The notes below the pieces were generated by a model that was given only the letters and a program-made list of their open reading frames with translations, was not told the origin of the DNA and ran no database searches. From an uncultured Methylococcaceae bacterium (GTDB taxonomy: Bacteria > Pseudomonadota > Gammaproteobacteria > Methylococcales > Methylomonadaceae): a stretch of 37,873 nucleotides of DNA. The first letter of the stretch is position 1; each line of letters starts with the position of its first letter. Location of the stretch: positions 1 through 37,873 of the forward strand of contig CAIMEB010000145.1 in assembly GCA_903839855.1 (NCBI GenBank). The letters run 5' to 3'. Shown in pieces: positions 18,231-30,624 of this stretch. Position numbers and translations under genes: made by a program.

Positions 18231-19359
18231 TAGCCAACGTATCGGTTAACGCTTGAAGAAACTGTTGATTTTCCGCCGCAGTACCTATACTGATACGCAA
18301 ATGATTGGGTAATTCATAATTACCCACCGGCCTAACAATAACGCCTTTACGTAATAAGGCCTCATAGATAGGTTGACCCGCCTGTTTTAAATCAACTAAA
18401 ACAAAGTTTCCCGCCGAAGCAATCCATTCAAGTCCTAATTGCTTAAATCCTGCCGTCAATTGCTGCATACCTTGTTCGTTCACTGCAATGGTTTGCTGTA
18501 GATGCTCATCATCACCCAAAGCTGCCTCAGCAGCGACAAGTGCCAAGGTATTGTTATTAAACGGCTGACGCACTCGATTAAGAATATCCGCCATTTCTGG
18601 ACTGGAAAAGCCATAGCCAATACGTAATCCGGCCAAACCATACGCTTTAGAGAAGGTGCGCGTGATTAATAAATTGGGAAATTTTTTCAACCAATCAATG
18701 GAGTTAACAGCCTCTAAACGATTAACAAATTCAAAATAAGCTTCATCAAGCACACAAACACAGGTATCAGGTAATGCGCCAATAAATGATTCTAAACTCG
18801 ACTGACTTAGTAATGTTCCCGTTGGGTTATTAGGATTTGCTATAAAAGCCAACCGTGTTTTTTCGGTGACAGCTTTTAACATCGCTTCCAAATCATGCCC
18901 ATAATTAAGTGCAGGCACTACCACAGACTTTGCGCCTATCGCTTGAGTAACAATGGGATAAACAGCAAAAGCGTGCTGAGAAAAAACAGCCTCAAACTCT
19001 GGCGTTAAGAAAGCTCTTGCCACTAACTCAAGCAACTCATTAGAACCATTACCCAAAGTAATCTGATTTTCATTAACGGCATATTTCTCTGCCAAGACTT
19101 TTTTTAAGGAAAAACCACTACCATCGGGATATAACGTTAGAGTAGACAAACTATCCTGTATTGCCGCCAAGGCTTTTTTGCTCGGCCCTAAAGGGTTTTC
19201 ATTGGATGCAAGTTTAATGATTTGAGTCAGTCCTAACTCTCGCTCAAGCTCCTCAATGGGCTTGCCCGCTTTGTAAGGAATTAACTGTTGCACGCCTACT
19301 GTAGCAAGATTGTAAATTTTATTATTGTTATTGTTATTGTTATTGTTATTCTTATTCAT
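18223..19359 (-). CDS. hisC: Histidinol-phosphate aminotransferase family protein
   Basis: KLASNENPLGPSKKALAAI, NPNNPTGTLLS, TRTFSKAYGLAGLRIGYG; poly-Asn N-terminus. Confidence 0.93.
   Translation of the reverse strand: MNKNNNNNNNNNNKIYNLATVGVQQLIPYKAGKPIEELERELGLTQIIKLASNENPLGPSKKALAAIQDSLSTLTLYPDGSGFSLKKVLAEKYAVNENQITLGNGSNELLELVARAFLTPEFEAVFSQHAFAVYPIVTQAIGAKSVVVPALNYGHDLEAMLKAVTEKTRLAFIANPNNPTGTLLSQSSLESFIGALPDTCVCVLDEAYFEFVNRLEAVNSIDWLKKFPNLLITRTFSKAYGLAGLRIGYGFSSPEMADILNRVRQPFNNNTLALVAAEAALGDDEHLQQTIAVNEQGMQQLTAGFKQLGLEWIASAGNFVLVDLKQAGQPIYEALLRKGVIVRPVGNYELPNHLRISIGTAAENQQFLQALTDTLANV
19310..19356 (-). repeat. Short tandem AAT/AAC (hexanucleotide) repeat encoding poly-Asn at the HisC N-terminus
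   Basis: Minus strand ATG AAT AAG (AAT AAC)n AAT AAT AAA; plus strand attattgttattgttattgttattgttattcttattcat. Confidence 0.85.
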
Positions 19360-19402
19360 ACGTTTTAAATTAAGACTGGTTTATTACTTTCAATAAAGTA
19401 AA

Positions 19403-20488
19403 TTAAAGTACTGCTTTAGGATAAGACCCTAGCAATCTAAACATTTTCACACTGTCTTTTATGGTATCCAATGCTTGGGACACAACCTCATCGCCACTAT
19501 GGCCTTCTATATCGATAAAGAAGAGATAATCCCATAAGCCTTGACGAGAAGGTCTTGACTCGATATTAACCATACCAATACCAAACTTGGCAAAGGGCTC
19601 AAGTATTTTATGAAGCGCACCCGGTTGATTCCCTGTTGAAACCAGTAACGACGTTTTATCATTACCCGTTGGCGTTGGCGATTGATGCCCAATAATAATA
19701 AATCGAGTAGTATTATTAGGCTCGTCTTCAATACTTTTTTCAAGAATTTCTAAATGATAGACTTCAGCAGCAACAATGCCCGCAATAGCTGCCGTTTGCT
19801 TATTGATAGACGCTAAACGAGCGGCCTCTGCATTACTACTCACAGCCGTCAGCTTTACGTCAGGCAAATGATTATCTAACCACTGCCGGCATTGGGCTAA
19901 GGACTGCTGATGTGAAAATACTTCTGTAATATCAGCTAAACGGGTTATGTGACCCATCAAATTCTGATGAACTCTAATCTCAACTTCCCCACAAATTTGC
20001 AAGGGCGAGGTCGAAAACCGATCCAGCGTATGACTAATCACGCCTTCAGTCGAGTTTTCAACAGGCACTACACCAAATTGGCATTTCTCTGATTCTACCG
20101 CGCTAAATATCTCATTAATGGTTGTGACCGGAATGGTTTTAACTGCGTGCCCAAAATGCTTGAATACCGCTTGTTGAGTGAACGTACCTTCAGGTCCTAA
20201 AAAAGCAATATCCATTGGTTTTTCTAAAGCTAAACAGGCGGACATCAACTCTCTGAAAAAACGCACTGCTGTTAAATCGGGCAAAGGACCCTGGTTCAAC
20301 TCCATGATTCGTCTTAATACCAGTGACTCTCTATCTGGACGATAAAAAGTGCCTTGTTCACCTTGAGCAATTTTGGTTTTGGCAACCTCTATTGCACAAG
20401 CTGCCCGTTGATTAATCAATTGCAAAATTTGCTCATCGATTGCATCAATTTTATCTCTGAGTTCAGAAAGAGGAGTGACTGATAACAT
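19403..20488 (-). CDS. pheA: Bifunctional chorismate mutase / prephenate dehydratase
   Basis: LRDKIDAIDEQILQLINQRAACA (CM); FLGPEGTFTQQAVFKHFG, VPVENSTEGVISHTLD and C-terminal ACT domain. Confidence 0.97.
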   Translation of the reverse strand: MLSVTPLSELRDKIDAIDEQILQLINQRAACAIEVAKTKIAQGEQGTFYRPDRESLVLRRIMELNQGPLPDLTAVRFFRELMSACLALEKPMDIAFLGPEGTFTQQAVFKHFGHAVKTIPVTTINEIFSAVESEKCQFGVVPVENSTEGVISHTLDRFSTSPLQICGEVEIRVHQNLMGHITRLADITEVFSHQQSLAQCRQWLDNHLPDVKLTAVSSNAEAARLASINKQTAAIAGIVAAEVYHLEILEKSIEDEPNNTTRFIIIGHQSPTPTGNDKTSLLVSTGNQPGALHKILEPFAKFGIGMVNIESRPSRQGLWDYLFFIDIEGHSGDEVVSQALDTIKDSVKMFRLLGSYPKAVL

Positions 20489-20517
20489 AATTACAGCTCT
20501 GTAAAAAATTGCTTCGT

Positions 20518-21597
20518 TTAATGGGTACGTTCAAATTCAGCCATAAAATCTATTAATGTCAACACACCGGCTTCTGGCATGGCATTATAGATACTTGCTC
20601 GCATACCGCCAACCGATCGATGACCTCTTAGCTCAAACAAGCCATTCGCTTCAGCATCGATAAGAAATTGCTGATCCAAACTTGGATCTTTTAAATTAAA
20701 CGGCACATTCATGCGTGAACGATAAGGAACTGCAACAGGATTAGAATACAAAGAAGACTGATCTATGACTTGATATAGCTTGGCGGCTTTCGCAATATTA
20801 AGTTGTTCCATCGCCTCAACACCGCCCTGAGATTTTAGCCATTTTAAGACTAAACCGACTAAATACCAATTGTAAGTAGCAGGCGTATTTAACATAGATT
20901 GATGTTTAGCTTGCTCGGCGTAGTTAAACACTGCGGGAGTTGTTTTACTCGCGTTCCCTATTAAATCATCTCTAACAAGAACCAGCGTAACCCCCGCAGG
21001 TCCCATATTCTTTTGAGTCCCTGCATAAATCAAACCGTGCTGACTCACATCAATCTTTCTCGATAAGATGTTAGAAGACATATCGGAAATTAACGGTAAG
21101 CCCTTGGCATCGGGCGCCTTCTGAAACTCCACTCCATGAATGGTTTCATTTGAGGTATAGTGCAGATAAGCCGCTTGAGAGTCTATAAACCAGGTAGACT
21201 CCTCTGGAATAGTTGTGTAGTGACTATCCTCTGAACTCGCACTCACCAAAGCGTCACAGTAGTTTTTAGCATCACTGACCGCTTTTTCAGACCAAGCGCC
21301 CGTCTGAACATAGCAAGCCTTTGCTTTACCATTTAAGATATTTTGCGGTATCAATGAAAACTGTGCAGAAGCCCCACCTTGCATGAACAACACTTTATAG
21401 TTATCAGGTATAGACATTAAACTTCTTAGATCACTTTCCAGTTCTTCAGCAATGATAGAAAAATGCTTGCCACGATGGCTCATCTCCATCACTGACATGC
21501 CACTGCCCTGCCAATCTAACAACTCCTGTTTTGCCTGCTCTAAGACTGGCTTTGGGAACACTGAAGGCCCCGCACTAAAATTATAAACTTTGGACAT
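20518..21597 (-). CDS. serC: Phosphoserine aminotransferase
   Basis: YNFSAGPSVFPKPVLEQAKQELLDWQGSGMSVMEMSHRGKHF. Confidence 0.98.
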   Translation of the reverse strand: MSKVYNFSAGPSVFPKPVLEQAKQELLDWQGSGMSVMEMSHRGKHFSIIAEELESDLRSLMSIPDNYKVLFMQGGASAQFSLIPQNILNGKAKACYVQTGAWSEKAVSDAKNYCDALVSASSEDSHYTTIPEESTWFIDSQAAYLHYTSNETIHGVEFQKAPDAKGLPLISDMSSNILSRKIDVSQHGLIYAGTQKNMGPAGVTLVLVRDDLIGNASKTTPAVFNYAEQAKHQSMLNTPATYNWYLVGLVLKWLKSQGGVEAMEQLNIAKAAKLYQVIDQSSLYSNPVAVPYRSRMNVPFNLKDPSLDQQFLIDAEANGLFELRGHRSVGGMRASIYNAMPEAGVLTLIDFMAEFERTH

Positions 21598-21677
21598 CGC
21601 TTCTCTTGGTCGGGATTAAAGTAAAGTTAAAAAGTAATTATTTTGGTCTCGTAACCATTGATCGAAAAAGACATAGC

Positions 21678-24311
21678 TTATGCTTCATTATCTTCACTAG
21701 AGCCTAAATCAACACTATCATCAACTCCGCTATCAACATCCACAATATCAGCTTCAATATCGTCATCACTCTGATCGTCTACTCCCACTAATCCCTCAAT
21801 ACGATCAACTCCAATTACTTTTTCTTTTTTATCCAAGCGGATAATGGTGACACCTTGAGTATTTCTACCCACAACTGAAATACCGTCTACGCGGGTACGA
21901 ACCAGCGTACCACCATCGGTGATTAACATAATTTCGTCATTATCATTAACCAAGACCGCACCGACTACCGAGCCATTACGCTCAGAGGTTTGTATCGCTA
22001 TTAAGCCTTGGCCGCCGCGTTTATGACAAGTGAACTCTTCCAGTTTGGTTCGTTTACCGTAACCATTTTCAGTGATGTTAAGGACAGTACCTTCGGTTGC
22101 GATAATCAAGGAAATGATCTTTTGACCTTCATGTAAGCGCATACCTCGCACCCCAGAAGCTGTTCTTCCCATTGAACGCACATCTTCTTCATTAAAGCAG
22201 ACTGCTTTACCGGTGCTACCAAATAACAATACGTTTTGCTTACCATCTGTGACCGCCACACCCACTAAGGTGTCGTCTTCTTTTAAATCGATAGCAATTT
22301 TACCGCTCGCACGTTGACGCTCAAATTCAGTGAGCGGAGTCTTCTTAACCGTACCCGCAGAGGTTGCCATAAAAATATATTTATTTTCAGTAAACTCACG
22401 AATCGGTAACAAGGCATTTATCTTCTCACCCTCTTCTAAAGGCAATAGATTAACAAACGGTTTACCTCTTGCTGCACGACTCGCAACCGGCAATTGATAA
22501 ACTTTTAACCAATAAACTTTGCCCGAAGAAGAAAAACATAAAATAGTGTCATGCGTATTGGCAACAATCAGCTTATCAACATAATCAAGCTCTTTAGTCG
22601 CTGTCGCAGACTTACCCCGCCCACCTCGTCGTTGGGCTTTATAATCACTCAATGGTTGCGATTTTACGTAGCCTTCATGTGACATGGTAACCACCATATC
22701 TTCTTCGGTAATTAAATCCTGTTCGGATAAATCCAGTTGAGTTTGAACAATTTCAGTACGACGTGGGTCAGCATATTCTTCCTTAATAGCCACTAATTCT
22801 TCTCTGATAATTTCCATCAGACGTATGTCACTACCTAAAATATATAAATACTCATCAATTTGTTCTAATAATTGTTTGTATTCACTGACAATCTTGTCTT
22901 GTTCTAAACCTGTTAAACGATGCAATCTTAAATCAAGAATAGCCTGGGCTTGAGTTTCAGAGAGTCGATAAAGTCCGTCATGAATACCAAACTCCGCTGG
23001 AAGATCTTCAGGCCTGGAACGGGTCGCATCCGCCCTTTCCAGCAAGCTTGAAACTAAACCAGCATTCCAGTCTCTTGATAACAAGCCCACTTTGGCTTCT
23101 TCACGATTAAGAGAGTTTTTAATCAACTCAATCATCACGTCAATATTGGCTAAAGCAACGGCTAAGCCTTCTAAGACATGCGCTCTTTCACGGGCACGTC
23201 GTAAATTGTAAATGGTTCTACGGGTAACAATTTCACGCCGATGATCAATAAAAGCCCGCAAAATATCGCGAAGACTCATACAATGTGGTCGGCCATCCAG
23301 TAAGGCCACCATATTGATACCAAATACCGTCTGGAACTGGGTTTGCTTGTATAGATTATTAAGCACAACCTCAGGCACTTCGCCACGACGCAACTCAATC
23401 ACCATACGCATACCGTCTTTATCAGACTCATCGCGTAGCCCGGAAATACCGTCTAACTTACCTTCTTTAATCAGCTCAGCAATCTTCTCTAGCAAGCGTG
23501 CTTTGTTGACCTGATATGGCAATTCAGTGGTAATAATGGCTTGGCGACTGCTATCACCAATGTTCTCAAAATGACAACGCGCCCGCAGATAAATTTTGCC
23601 TCGCCCAGTGGTATAGGCATTATAAATACCGGCAGCACCATTAATTGAAGCAGCAGTTGGAAAGTCGGGACCTGGAATATGAGCCATTAACTCATGGATA
23701 GTCGCGTCTGGATTATCAATCAGTGCTAAACAGGCACTCACCACCTCACCCATATTATGAGGCGGAATATTAGTTGCCATTCCCACCGCGATACCCGACG
23801 AACCATTCACTAATAAATTTGGAACGCGCGTTGGTAAGACTTCTGGCTGAACTTCAGACTCATCATAGTTAGGGATAAAGTTAACCGTTTCTTTATCTAA
23901 ATCCGCTAACAAATCATGAGCAACCTTTGCCATGCGCACTTCCGTATATCGCATAGCTGCCGGTGGATCGCCATCCACAGAACCAAAGTTCCCCTGCCCA
24001 TCAATTAGCATATACCGCATGGAAAAAGGCTGAGCCATACGCACCATGGTGTCATAAACAGCCGTGTCACCGTGTGGATGGTATTTACCGATCACGTCAC
24101 CGACGATACGAGCGGATTTCTTATACGGCTTGTTCCAATCGTTACCTAATTCACTCATTGCGTACAATACGCGCCGGTGTACGGGCTTAAGACCATCTCT
24201 GACATCTGGGAGGGCCCGACCCACGATTACGCTCATAGCGTAATCGAGGTAAGACTGCTTCATCTCATCTTCGAGATTAACTGGAATGATTTCTTTAGCG
24301 AAGTTTGACAT
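21678..24311 (-). CDS. gyrA: DNA gyrase subunit A
   Basis: [33 protein letters not shown]; catalytic Tyr region [10 protein letters not shown]; acidic C-terminal tail. Confidence 0.99.
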   Translation of the reverse strand: MSNFAKEIIPVNLEDEMKQSYLDYAMSVIVGRALPDVRDGLKPVHRRVLYAMSELGNDWNKPYKKSARIVGDVIGKYHPHGDTAVYDTMVRMAQPFSMRYMLIDGQGNFGSVDGDPPAAMRYTEVRMAKVAHDLLADLDKETVNFIPNYDESEVQPEVLPTRVPNLLVNGSSGIAVGMATNIPPHNMGEVVSACLALIDNPDATIHELMAHIPGPDFPTAASINGAAGIYNAYTTGRGKIYLRARCHFENIGDSSRQAIITTELPYQVNKARLLEKIAELIKEGKLDGISGLRDESDKDGMRMVIELRRGEVPEVVLNNLYKQTQFQTVFGINMVALLDGRPHCMSLRDILRAFIDHRREIVTRRTIYNLRRARERAHVLEGLAVALANIDVMIELIKNSLNREEAKVGLLSRDWNAGLVSSLLERADATRSRPEDLPAEFGIHDGLYRLSETQAQAILDLRLHRLTGLEQDKIVSEYKQLLEQIDEYLYILGSDIRLMEIIREELVAIKEEYADPRRTEIVQTQLDLSEQDLITEEDMVVTMSHEGYVKSQPLSDYKAQRRGGRGKSATATKELDYVDKLIVANTHDTILCFSSSGKVYWLKVYQLPVASRAARGKPFVNLLPLEEGEKINALLPIREFTENKYIFMATSAGTVKKTPLTEFERQRASGKIAIDLKEDDTLVGVAVTDGKQNVLLFGSTGKAVCFNEEDVRSMGRTASGVRGMRLHEGQKIISLIIATEGTVLNITENGYGKRTKLEEFTCHKRGGQGLIAIQTSERNGSVVGAVLVNDNDEIMLITDGGTLVRTRVDGISVVGRNTQGVTIIRLDKKEKVIGVDRIEGLVGVDDQSDDDIEADIVDVDSGVDDSVDLGSSEDNEA

Positions 24312-24487
24312 TGATCCCTATATACACTGTTTACCAACAACAAAGCCATTGGCATGGTTTTTTGACTAAATATAGCCGCAACGTTTCCAATTCCGTTTGT
24401 TGATAGCTACGACATAACTATAAATAACCTGCTGATTATAGCAAATTGTCGATAGTGAGTCGAAGCTGTTAATGATTTGTTAATAAT

Positions 24488-25213
24488 TTATGATGAGGTA
24501 AAAATTTCGGACAAGAAGTTTTCCATTAATTTCCATGAGCGTTTATCTGCATTAGGCTGATAAACAGTGCCAAAAGCAGGATTATTTGCCAAAGGATTGG
24601 TAAAGGCATGCTGAGTATGACCGAAAGTGTGAAACTGCCAGTCCGCTCCTGCTTTTGTCATCTCCTGTTCAAAAGCCAGCACCTGTTCAACCGGCACCAT
24701 AGGGTCATCGTGACCATGTAATGCGAGAATCTTTGCGGCAATTGGCACACTCTCGACATTATCAGGTGCGCCCAATAAACCATGAAAACTAACCACAGCC
24801 TTTAGATTAGCGCCTGTTCTTGCTAAATCCAATGAGCATAAACCACCAAAACAAAAACCGATTGCTGCAATTTGACTATCATCAACCCAAGGCATTAATT
24901 TAACTGCCGATAAAGCAGCCTGCATACGTTTCCTGAGCAACAGCCTATCCGCCATAAAAGGCTGCATCAGCGCCGTACATTCTTCGGCGTCTGTTCCTAA
25001 AACACCTTTACCGTACATATCGACTGCAAAACCGACATAGCCTAATGCAGCTAGTTTTTTAGCTTTTTCTTCAACAAACTTATCTCGGCCTGCCCAGGTA
25101 TGATTGATTAAAACCGCAGGTCTTCGACCCGATAAAGCGTCATCAAAAGCAAAGAATGCTTCCAACAACACATCATCATCCAAATAACCCACCGTGTTCG
25201 ATATTATTGCCAT
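24488..25213 (-). CDS. Dienelactone hydrolase family protein
   Basis: AIGFCFGGLCSLDLARTG nucleophile elbow, LHGHDDPMVP, FGHTQHAFTNP. Confidence 0.93.
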   Translation of the reverse strand: MAIISNTVGYLDDDVLLEAFFAFDDALSGRRPAVLINHTWAGRDKFVEEKAKKLAALGYVGFAVDMYGKGVLGTDAEECTALMQPFMADRLLLRKRMQAALSAVKLMPWVDDSQIAAIGFCFGGLCSLDLARTGANLKAVVSFHGLLGAPDNVESVPIAAKILALHGHDDPMVPVEQVLAFEQEMTKAGADWQFHTFGHTQHAFTNPLANNPAFGTVYQPNADKRSWKLMENFLSEIFTSS

Positions 25214-25222
25214 GACACTACC

Positions 25223-25726
25223 TTAGAGATTAACTTGATTATTTTTGATGCGTCCCGTTTTCTTAAGCATATCCAAGAAACCCTCTGAAGCGATCTCTAT
25301 CATATCCAATACTCGCTCAAAGCCATATTTTCCGCCGTAATAAGGGTCAGGTACTTCTCTCACTTTTAATTGGGGTGCGTAGTCAAGGAAATAACCTACT
25401 TTATGTTTATACGCTTCGGGACAGACATCCATCAACGCAACATAATTATCATCATCCATTGCCAGTAAGTAATCAAAGTCTTCAAAATCTCCCATAATCA
25501 CTTTTCTAGCCCGTAAATGAGCTAATTGCACATGCCGCTCTAAAGCCGCTTTTTGTGACCTTGGATCAGGTGGTTCATTCTCATGATAAGCATGAGTCCC
25601 CGCTGAATCGATCACAAAATAATTCTCTAACAGTTGTTCTTTTAGTAACTTTGCGAAAACACCTTCAGCAGTCGGCGAACGGCAAATATTACCCATGCAA
25701 ACAAATAAAACTTTTATTTTTTCCAT
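25223..25726 (-). CDS. Low-molecular-weight protein-tyrosine-phosphatase
   Basis: VLFVCMGNICRSPTAEGVF (CX5R active site), VPDPYYGG. Confidence 0.95.
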   Translation of the reverse strand: MEKIKVLFVCMGNICRSPTAEGVFAKLLKEQLLENYFVIDSAGTHAYHENEPPDPRSQKAALERHVQLAHLRARKVIMGDFEDFDYLLAMDDDNYVALMDVCPEAYKHKVGYFLDYAPQLKVREVPDPYYGGKYGFERVLDMIEIASEGFLDMLKKTGRIKNNQVNL

Positions 25727-25756
25727 AGCAGGGTACGCGTCAAAAATAATCTTTTT

Positions 25757-27070
<1,314 letters not shown>

Positions 27071-28261
27071 TTAAGCTAAAGGTCTGACGACCCAATTTTG
27101 ATTATCTTGTACTAAAATAGAAGTGCAATCTAACTCTTTTGCACCTCCGGTTTGTCCCGGCAATTGTTGCACAACAGCTTGTTGCCGGGCACGCAAGTCT
27201 CTGACTTTTTCAGTTAACGCACTATCCATACTATACGGTGCAAAAATAAGTTCTCTCTGCGGCGTTTGGCTAACTTGCTTACCTAATGAAGAGAGTAGTT
27301 TTAAATCCGAACTAAACCCCGTTGCTGGACGCGCCCTTCCAAACACGCCACCAATATTGTCGTAACGCCCACCCCTGGCAATTTCTCTTCCTATTGAGGG
27401 CACAAAAGCAGCAAACACAATTCCGGTATGATAGTGATAACCCCTCAATTCGGCAAGATCAAAACTAATCGGTAACCACGGCAAATAGCGTGTTAATTTT
27501 TCTGCAATGGCTTCTAAATCCAACAGCGCACTTTTGACTTCATCATTAGCTTTTGCCAGAATAGATCGGGCTTTACTAATCGTATCTTTACCGCCATTTA
27601 ACTCAGGCAACTTCAACAACATAGCTTTAAGGTCGGGATCAATAGCGTAAGTCTCCAATAAACCCTGCAGCTCAGGCCTTGCTTTGCGCTGCAATACATC
27701 AAATAACTCACTCTCTTGAAGCTCTGTCAATTTAGCCTGTGTGGATAAGGCACGGTAAATACCCACATGCCCTAAGTCCAAATGGATATTGGTTAACCCT
27801 GTAATAGCCAGCATTTCCAACATGAGACGTATCACTTCGACATCACTTTCTTTGCCAGCATGCCCATAAAGCTCTGCACCAATTTGCATAGGACTACGAT
27901 TTTTTTGAAGCGGATCGCCACGGGTATGAAGGATAGTTCCAACGTAACACAAACGGGTTGGCCATTCGTGCTTTAAATTATGCGCATCTATTCTTGCGAC
28001 CTGTGGCGTCATATCGGCTCTTACTCCGAGCATCTCACCACTCATTTGATCAGTTAACTTAAAGGTCTGCAAGTCTAAATCATGACCTGAACCTGTTAAC
28101 AAAGAATCTAAAAAATCAATAAACGGAGGAATAACTAAGTCGTATCCCCAGCAAGCAAACAAATCCAGCAATTTACTGCGCAAGCTTTCCAGATACTTAG
28201 CCTCTTCCGGCAAAATTTCATCTATCCCTTCAGGCAAAAGCCAAGAGTCTTTTTGTTGCAT
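27071..28261 (-). CDS. hisZ: ATP phosphoribosyltransferase regulatory subunit (start taken at MQQKDSWLLPEG)
   Basis: HisRS-like class II core: GVRADMTPQVARIDAH, HYHTGIVFAAF, ARGGRYDNIGG. Confidence 0.95.
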   Translation of the reverse strand: MQQKDSWLLPEGIDEILPEEAKYLESLRSKLLDLFACWGYDLVIPPFIDFLDSLLTGSGHDLDLQTFKLTDQMSGEMLGVRADMTPQVARIDAHNLKHEWPTRLCYVGTILHTRGDPLQKNRSPMQIGAELYGHAGKESDVEVIRLMLEMLAITGLTNIHLDLGHVGIYRALSTQAKLTELQESELFDVLQRKARPELQGLLETYAIDPDLKAMLLKLPELNGGKDTISKARSILAKANDEVKSALLDLEAIAEKLTRYLPWLPISFDLAELRGYHYHTGIVFAAFVPSIGREIARGGRYDNIGGVFGRARPATGFSSDLKLLSSLGKQVSQTPQRELIFAPYSMDSALTEKVRDLRARQQAVVQQLPGQTGGAKELDCTSILVQDNQNWVVRPLA

Positions 28262-28280
28262 TTTTATGTGTCCACTCAAA

Positions 28281-28310
28281 CAAAACGCCCCACCAAGGCG
28301 GGGCGTTTTG
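28281..28310 (-). terminator. Strong hairpin between hflC and hisZ
   Basis: CAAAACGCCCC/GGGGCGTTTTG 11-bp stem with 8-nt loop; lies 19 bp upstream of the hisZ ATG. Confidence 0.75.
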
Positions 28311-28387
28311 TTGTTTGATTAAAAGTCGAATTCAGTCAAACTGATAGTTTCAGATAAGAACATAAATCTTTCATTACTTATCCTAAG

Positions 28388-29242
28388 CTATTTTTGCTTA
28401 TTAAAATACCGAAAAAAATCAGAATCAGGATCAAGAACCATCAAACTTGAATTATTAAAGGCTTTTTTATAAGCATTAAGACTGCGATAAAAAGTAAAGA
28501 ACTCAGTATCTGCGCCATAAGCTGTCGAATAAATTTCTGCAGCCGCCGCATCACCTTCACCTCTTAATTTTTCAGCATCACGGAAAGCATTGGCTAAAGT
28601 GACCACCCGTTGCCTATCCGCATCGGCACGAATTCTTTCAGCCGCCTCTGCACCCTGAGATCGAAACTCGCGTGCGACCCGTTCACGTTCTGCTTCCATT
28701 CTACGGAACACCGAACTACTGACTTCAGGCGGCAAATCAATCCGCATCACTTGCACGTCGACAATTTCCATGCCCAATTCAGCGGCAACTGCTTTAGAAT
28801 TGTTAGTCAAAATTTCACGTATCGCACTGCGATCTGTTGAGATAAGTTGTTTTATATTACGCTTACTAAATTCGCTTCTAAAAGCATCTTTAATAATTTG
28901 ATCCAGGCGTAAATTCGCTTGATCAATATCACCTGCAACTGTCGTATAAAATGTACTCACATTACCAATGCGCCATTTAACAAAAGAATCCACAATCACA
29001 TTCTTCTTCTCGGCAGTTAAGAACCGCTCGGGCTTGGCGTCCATAGTTTGAATACGGGCATCAAACTTCTTTATATTATTAATAAAAGGAATTTTGAAAT
29101 GCAACCCAGGGTCATAATCGTTTTTAACTATTTCACCCAGACGAAATTTGATGGCTTTTTCAGTTTGACTCACTGAAAACACACTCATTCCAGCCAGTAA
29201 TAATAATCCAGCTAAACCGACTAAAATTTTATTCTGTGTCAT
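28388..29242 (-). CDS. hflC: Protease modulator HflC
   Basis: SPFH protein; SVFSVSQTEKAIKFRLGEIV, SVFRRMEAERERVAREFRSQGAE; ATGA overlap with hflK. Confidence 0.97.
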   Translation of the reverse strand: MTQNKILVGLAGLLLLAGMSVFSVSQTEKAIKFRLGEIVKNDYDPGLHFKIPFINNIKKFDARIQTMDAKPERFLTAEKKNVIVDSFVKWRIGNVSTFYTTVAGDIDQANLRLDQIIKDAFRSEFSKRNIKQLISTDRSAIREILTNNSKAVAAELGMEIVDVQVMRIDLPPEVSSSVFRRMEAERERVAREFRSQGAEAAERIRADADRQRVVTLANAFRDAEKLRGEGDAAAAEIYSTAYGADTEFFTFYRSLNAYKKAFNNSSLMVLDPDSDFFRYFNKQK

Positions 29243-30489
29243 TGTCTTCCCCTTGCATCACGGCTACGAGTAGTGATTGGACGCTCAACAACGGGCTCTT
29301 GAACGACTGTCTGTTGCACTTGGGACTGAGATGATGTTTGAGATTGCGGCTGATCACTTGCACCAGCGGAAGAGCTTGATCCGCTTGCTTGAGATATAAC
29401 CTGATGTTGCCCTATTTTATCGAGTGGTAAATAAAGTAAGTTATTGCCTGATTTAGTATCCACTAAAACTTTATTTGTTTCACTCATCACCGATTCCATT
29501 GATTCGATATACAAACGCTTACGAGTAACATCGGGTGCCCTAGTATACTGAGCCAGTAACTGAGAAAACCGACTGGTCTCACCCTGTGCCTGAGCAATCA
29601 CCTGTTCTTTATAACCCTCAGCTTCCTGAATCTTTCTGGCTGCCGCACCCCTTGCTTTTGGCACCACATCATTAGAGTAGGCTTCCGCTTCATTGATTAA
29701 ACGCTGCTCATCCTCACGTGCTTTAATAGCATCTTCAAAGGAGTTTTGAACCTGTTCTGGCGGCTGAGCATCCTGTAAATTAACACTGGTCACTTGAATA
29801 CCTGAATTATAGCTATCCATGACGTCTTGAATTTCTTTTTTAATCAAGGTCACAATTTCGCTTCGACCTTGGGTCAACACGAAATCCATGGCACTACTAC
29901 CCACCACACCGCGTAACGCACTTTCAGTCACCTGCTTTAACGTTAAAGCGGGATTAACCACATTAAAAATAAACTGCTTAGCATCCTTAACCTGATATTG
30001 AATCGCCAAGCGCACGTCGACATAATTTTCATCTTTAGTCAGCATCAACGCTTCTTTGGGCACTGAACCGGTTATTTGTTCACCACCACTACTACGGTAA
30101 CCCACTTCGATAAAACGTTGTTGCTTAACATTAACGATATCAACCCGCTCAATAGGGGTTGGCAAATGCCAGTTCAAACCCGACTGCGTCGTTCCAATAT
30201 ACTGACCAAAGCGGGTCTCAACCCCATGATTCCCTTCGTCAACAATATAGAAGCCACTCAGACCCCATAAAACAAATGCACCTCCGACAATAAAACCAGT
30301 ATTTCTCTTTGAATTGCCAGAGGAAAAATTTCTTGATGAACGCTCGTTATCCCCATTATCTCCACCGAAAAATTTACCTAATTTTTCTTGTAATGAGCGT
30401 ATTGCTTCATCTAAATCAGGAGGTCCTTTTTGGTCACCTCGACCACTCCAGGGGTCTTTCTTATCACCACCAGGCTCATTCCACGACAT
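29239..30489 (-). CDS. hflK: FtsH protease activity modulator HflK
   Basis: MSWNEPGGDKKDPWSGRGDQKGPPDLDEAIRSLQEKLGKFFGG; SPFH core; Ser/Gln-rich C-terminus. Confidence 0.97.
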   Translation of the reverse strand: MSWNEPGGDKKDPWSGRGDQKGPPDLDEAIRSLQEKLGKFFGGDNGDNERSSRNFSSGNSKRNTGFIVGGAFVLWGLSGFYIVDEGNHGVETRFGQYIGTTQSGLNWHLPTPIERVDIVNVKQQRFIEVGYRSSGGEQITGSVPKEALMLTKDENYVDVRLAIQYQVKDAKQFIFNVVNPALTLKQVTESALRGVVGSSAMDFVLTQGRSEIVTLIKKEIQDVMDSYNSGIQVTSVNLQDAQPPEQVQNSFEDAIKAREDEQRLINEAEAYSNDVVPKARGAAARKIQEAEGYKEQVIAQAQGETSRFSQLLAQYTRAPDVTRKRLYIESMESVMSETNKVLVDTKSGNNLLYLPLDKIGQHQVISQASGSSSSAGASDQPQSQTSSQSQVQQTVVQEPVVERPITTRSRDARGRQ

Positions 30490-30590
30490 ACTTATGCTCC
30501 ATATTGGATTACTTAATTAATTTATCCCGCAGGATGTTCTCGTTCTATTCTATCGTAAATATCTTAAAAAGTGAAAACACCCACCGTAAC

Positions 30591-30615
30591 GTTTAAAGCA
30601 ATATCCGCTTTAAAC
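30591..30615. repeat. Perfect 9-bp inverted repeat between hflX and hflK
   Basis: GTTTAAAGC (30591-30599), 7-nt loop, GCTTTAAAC (30607-30615). Confidence 0.8.
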
Positions 30616-30624
30616 CAAGACTTT

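Noticed and set aside
19310-19356. Phase-variable on/off switch in hisC
   Set aside because: Repeat unit is a multiple of three, so slippage keeps frame; only length variation is plausible.
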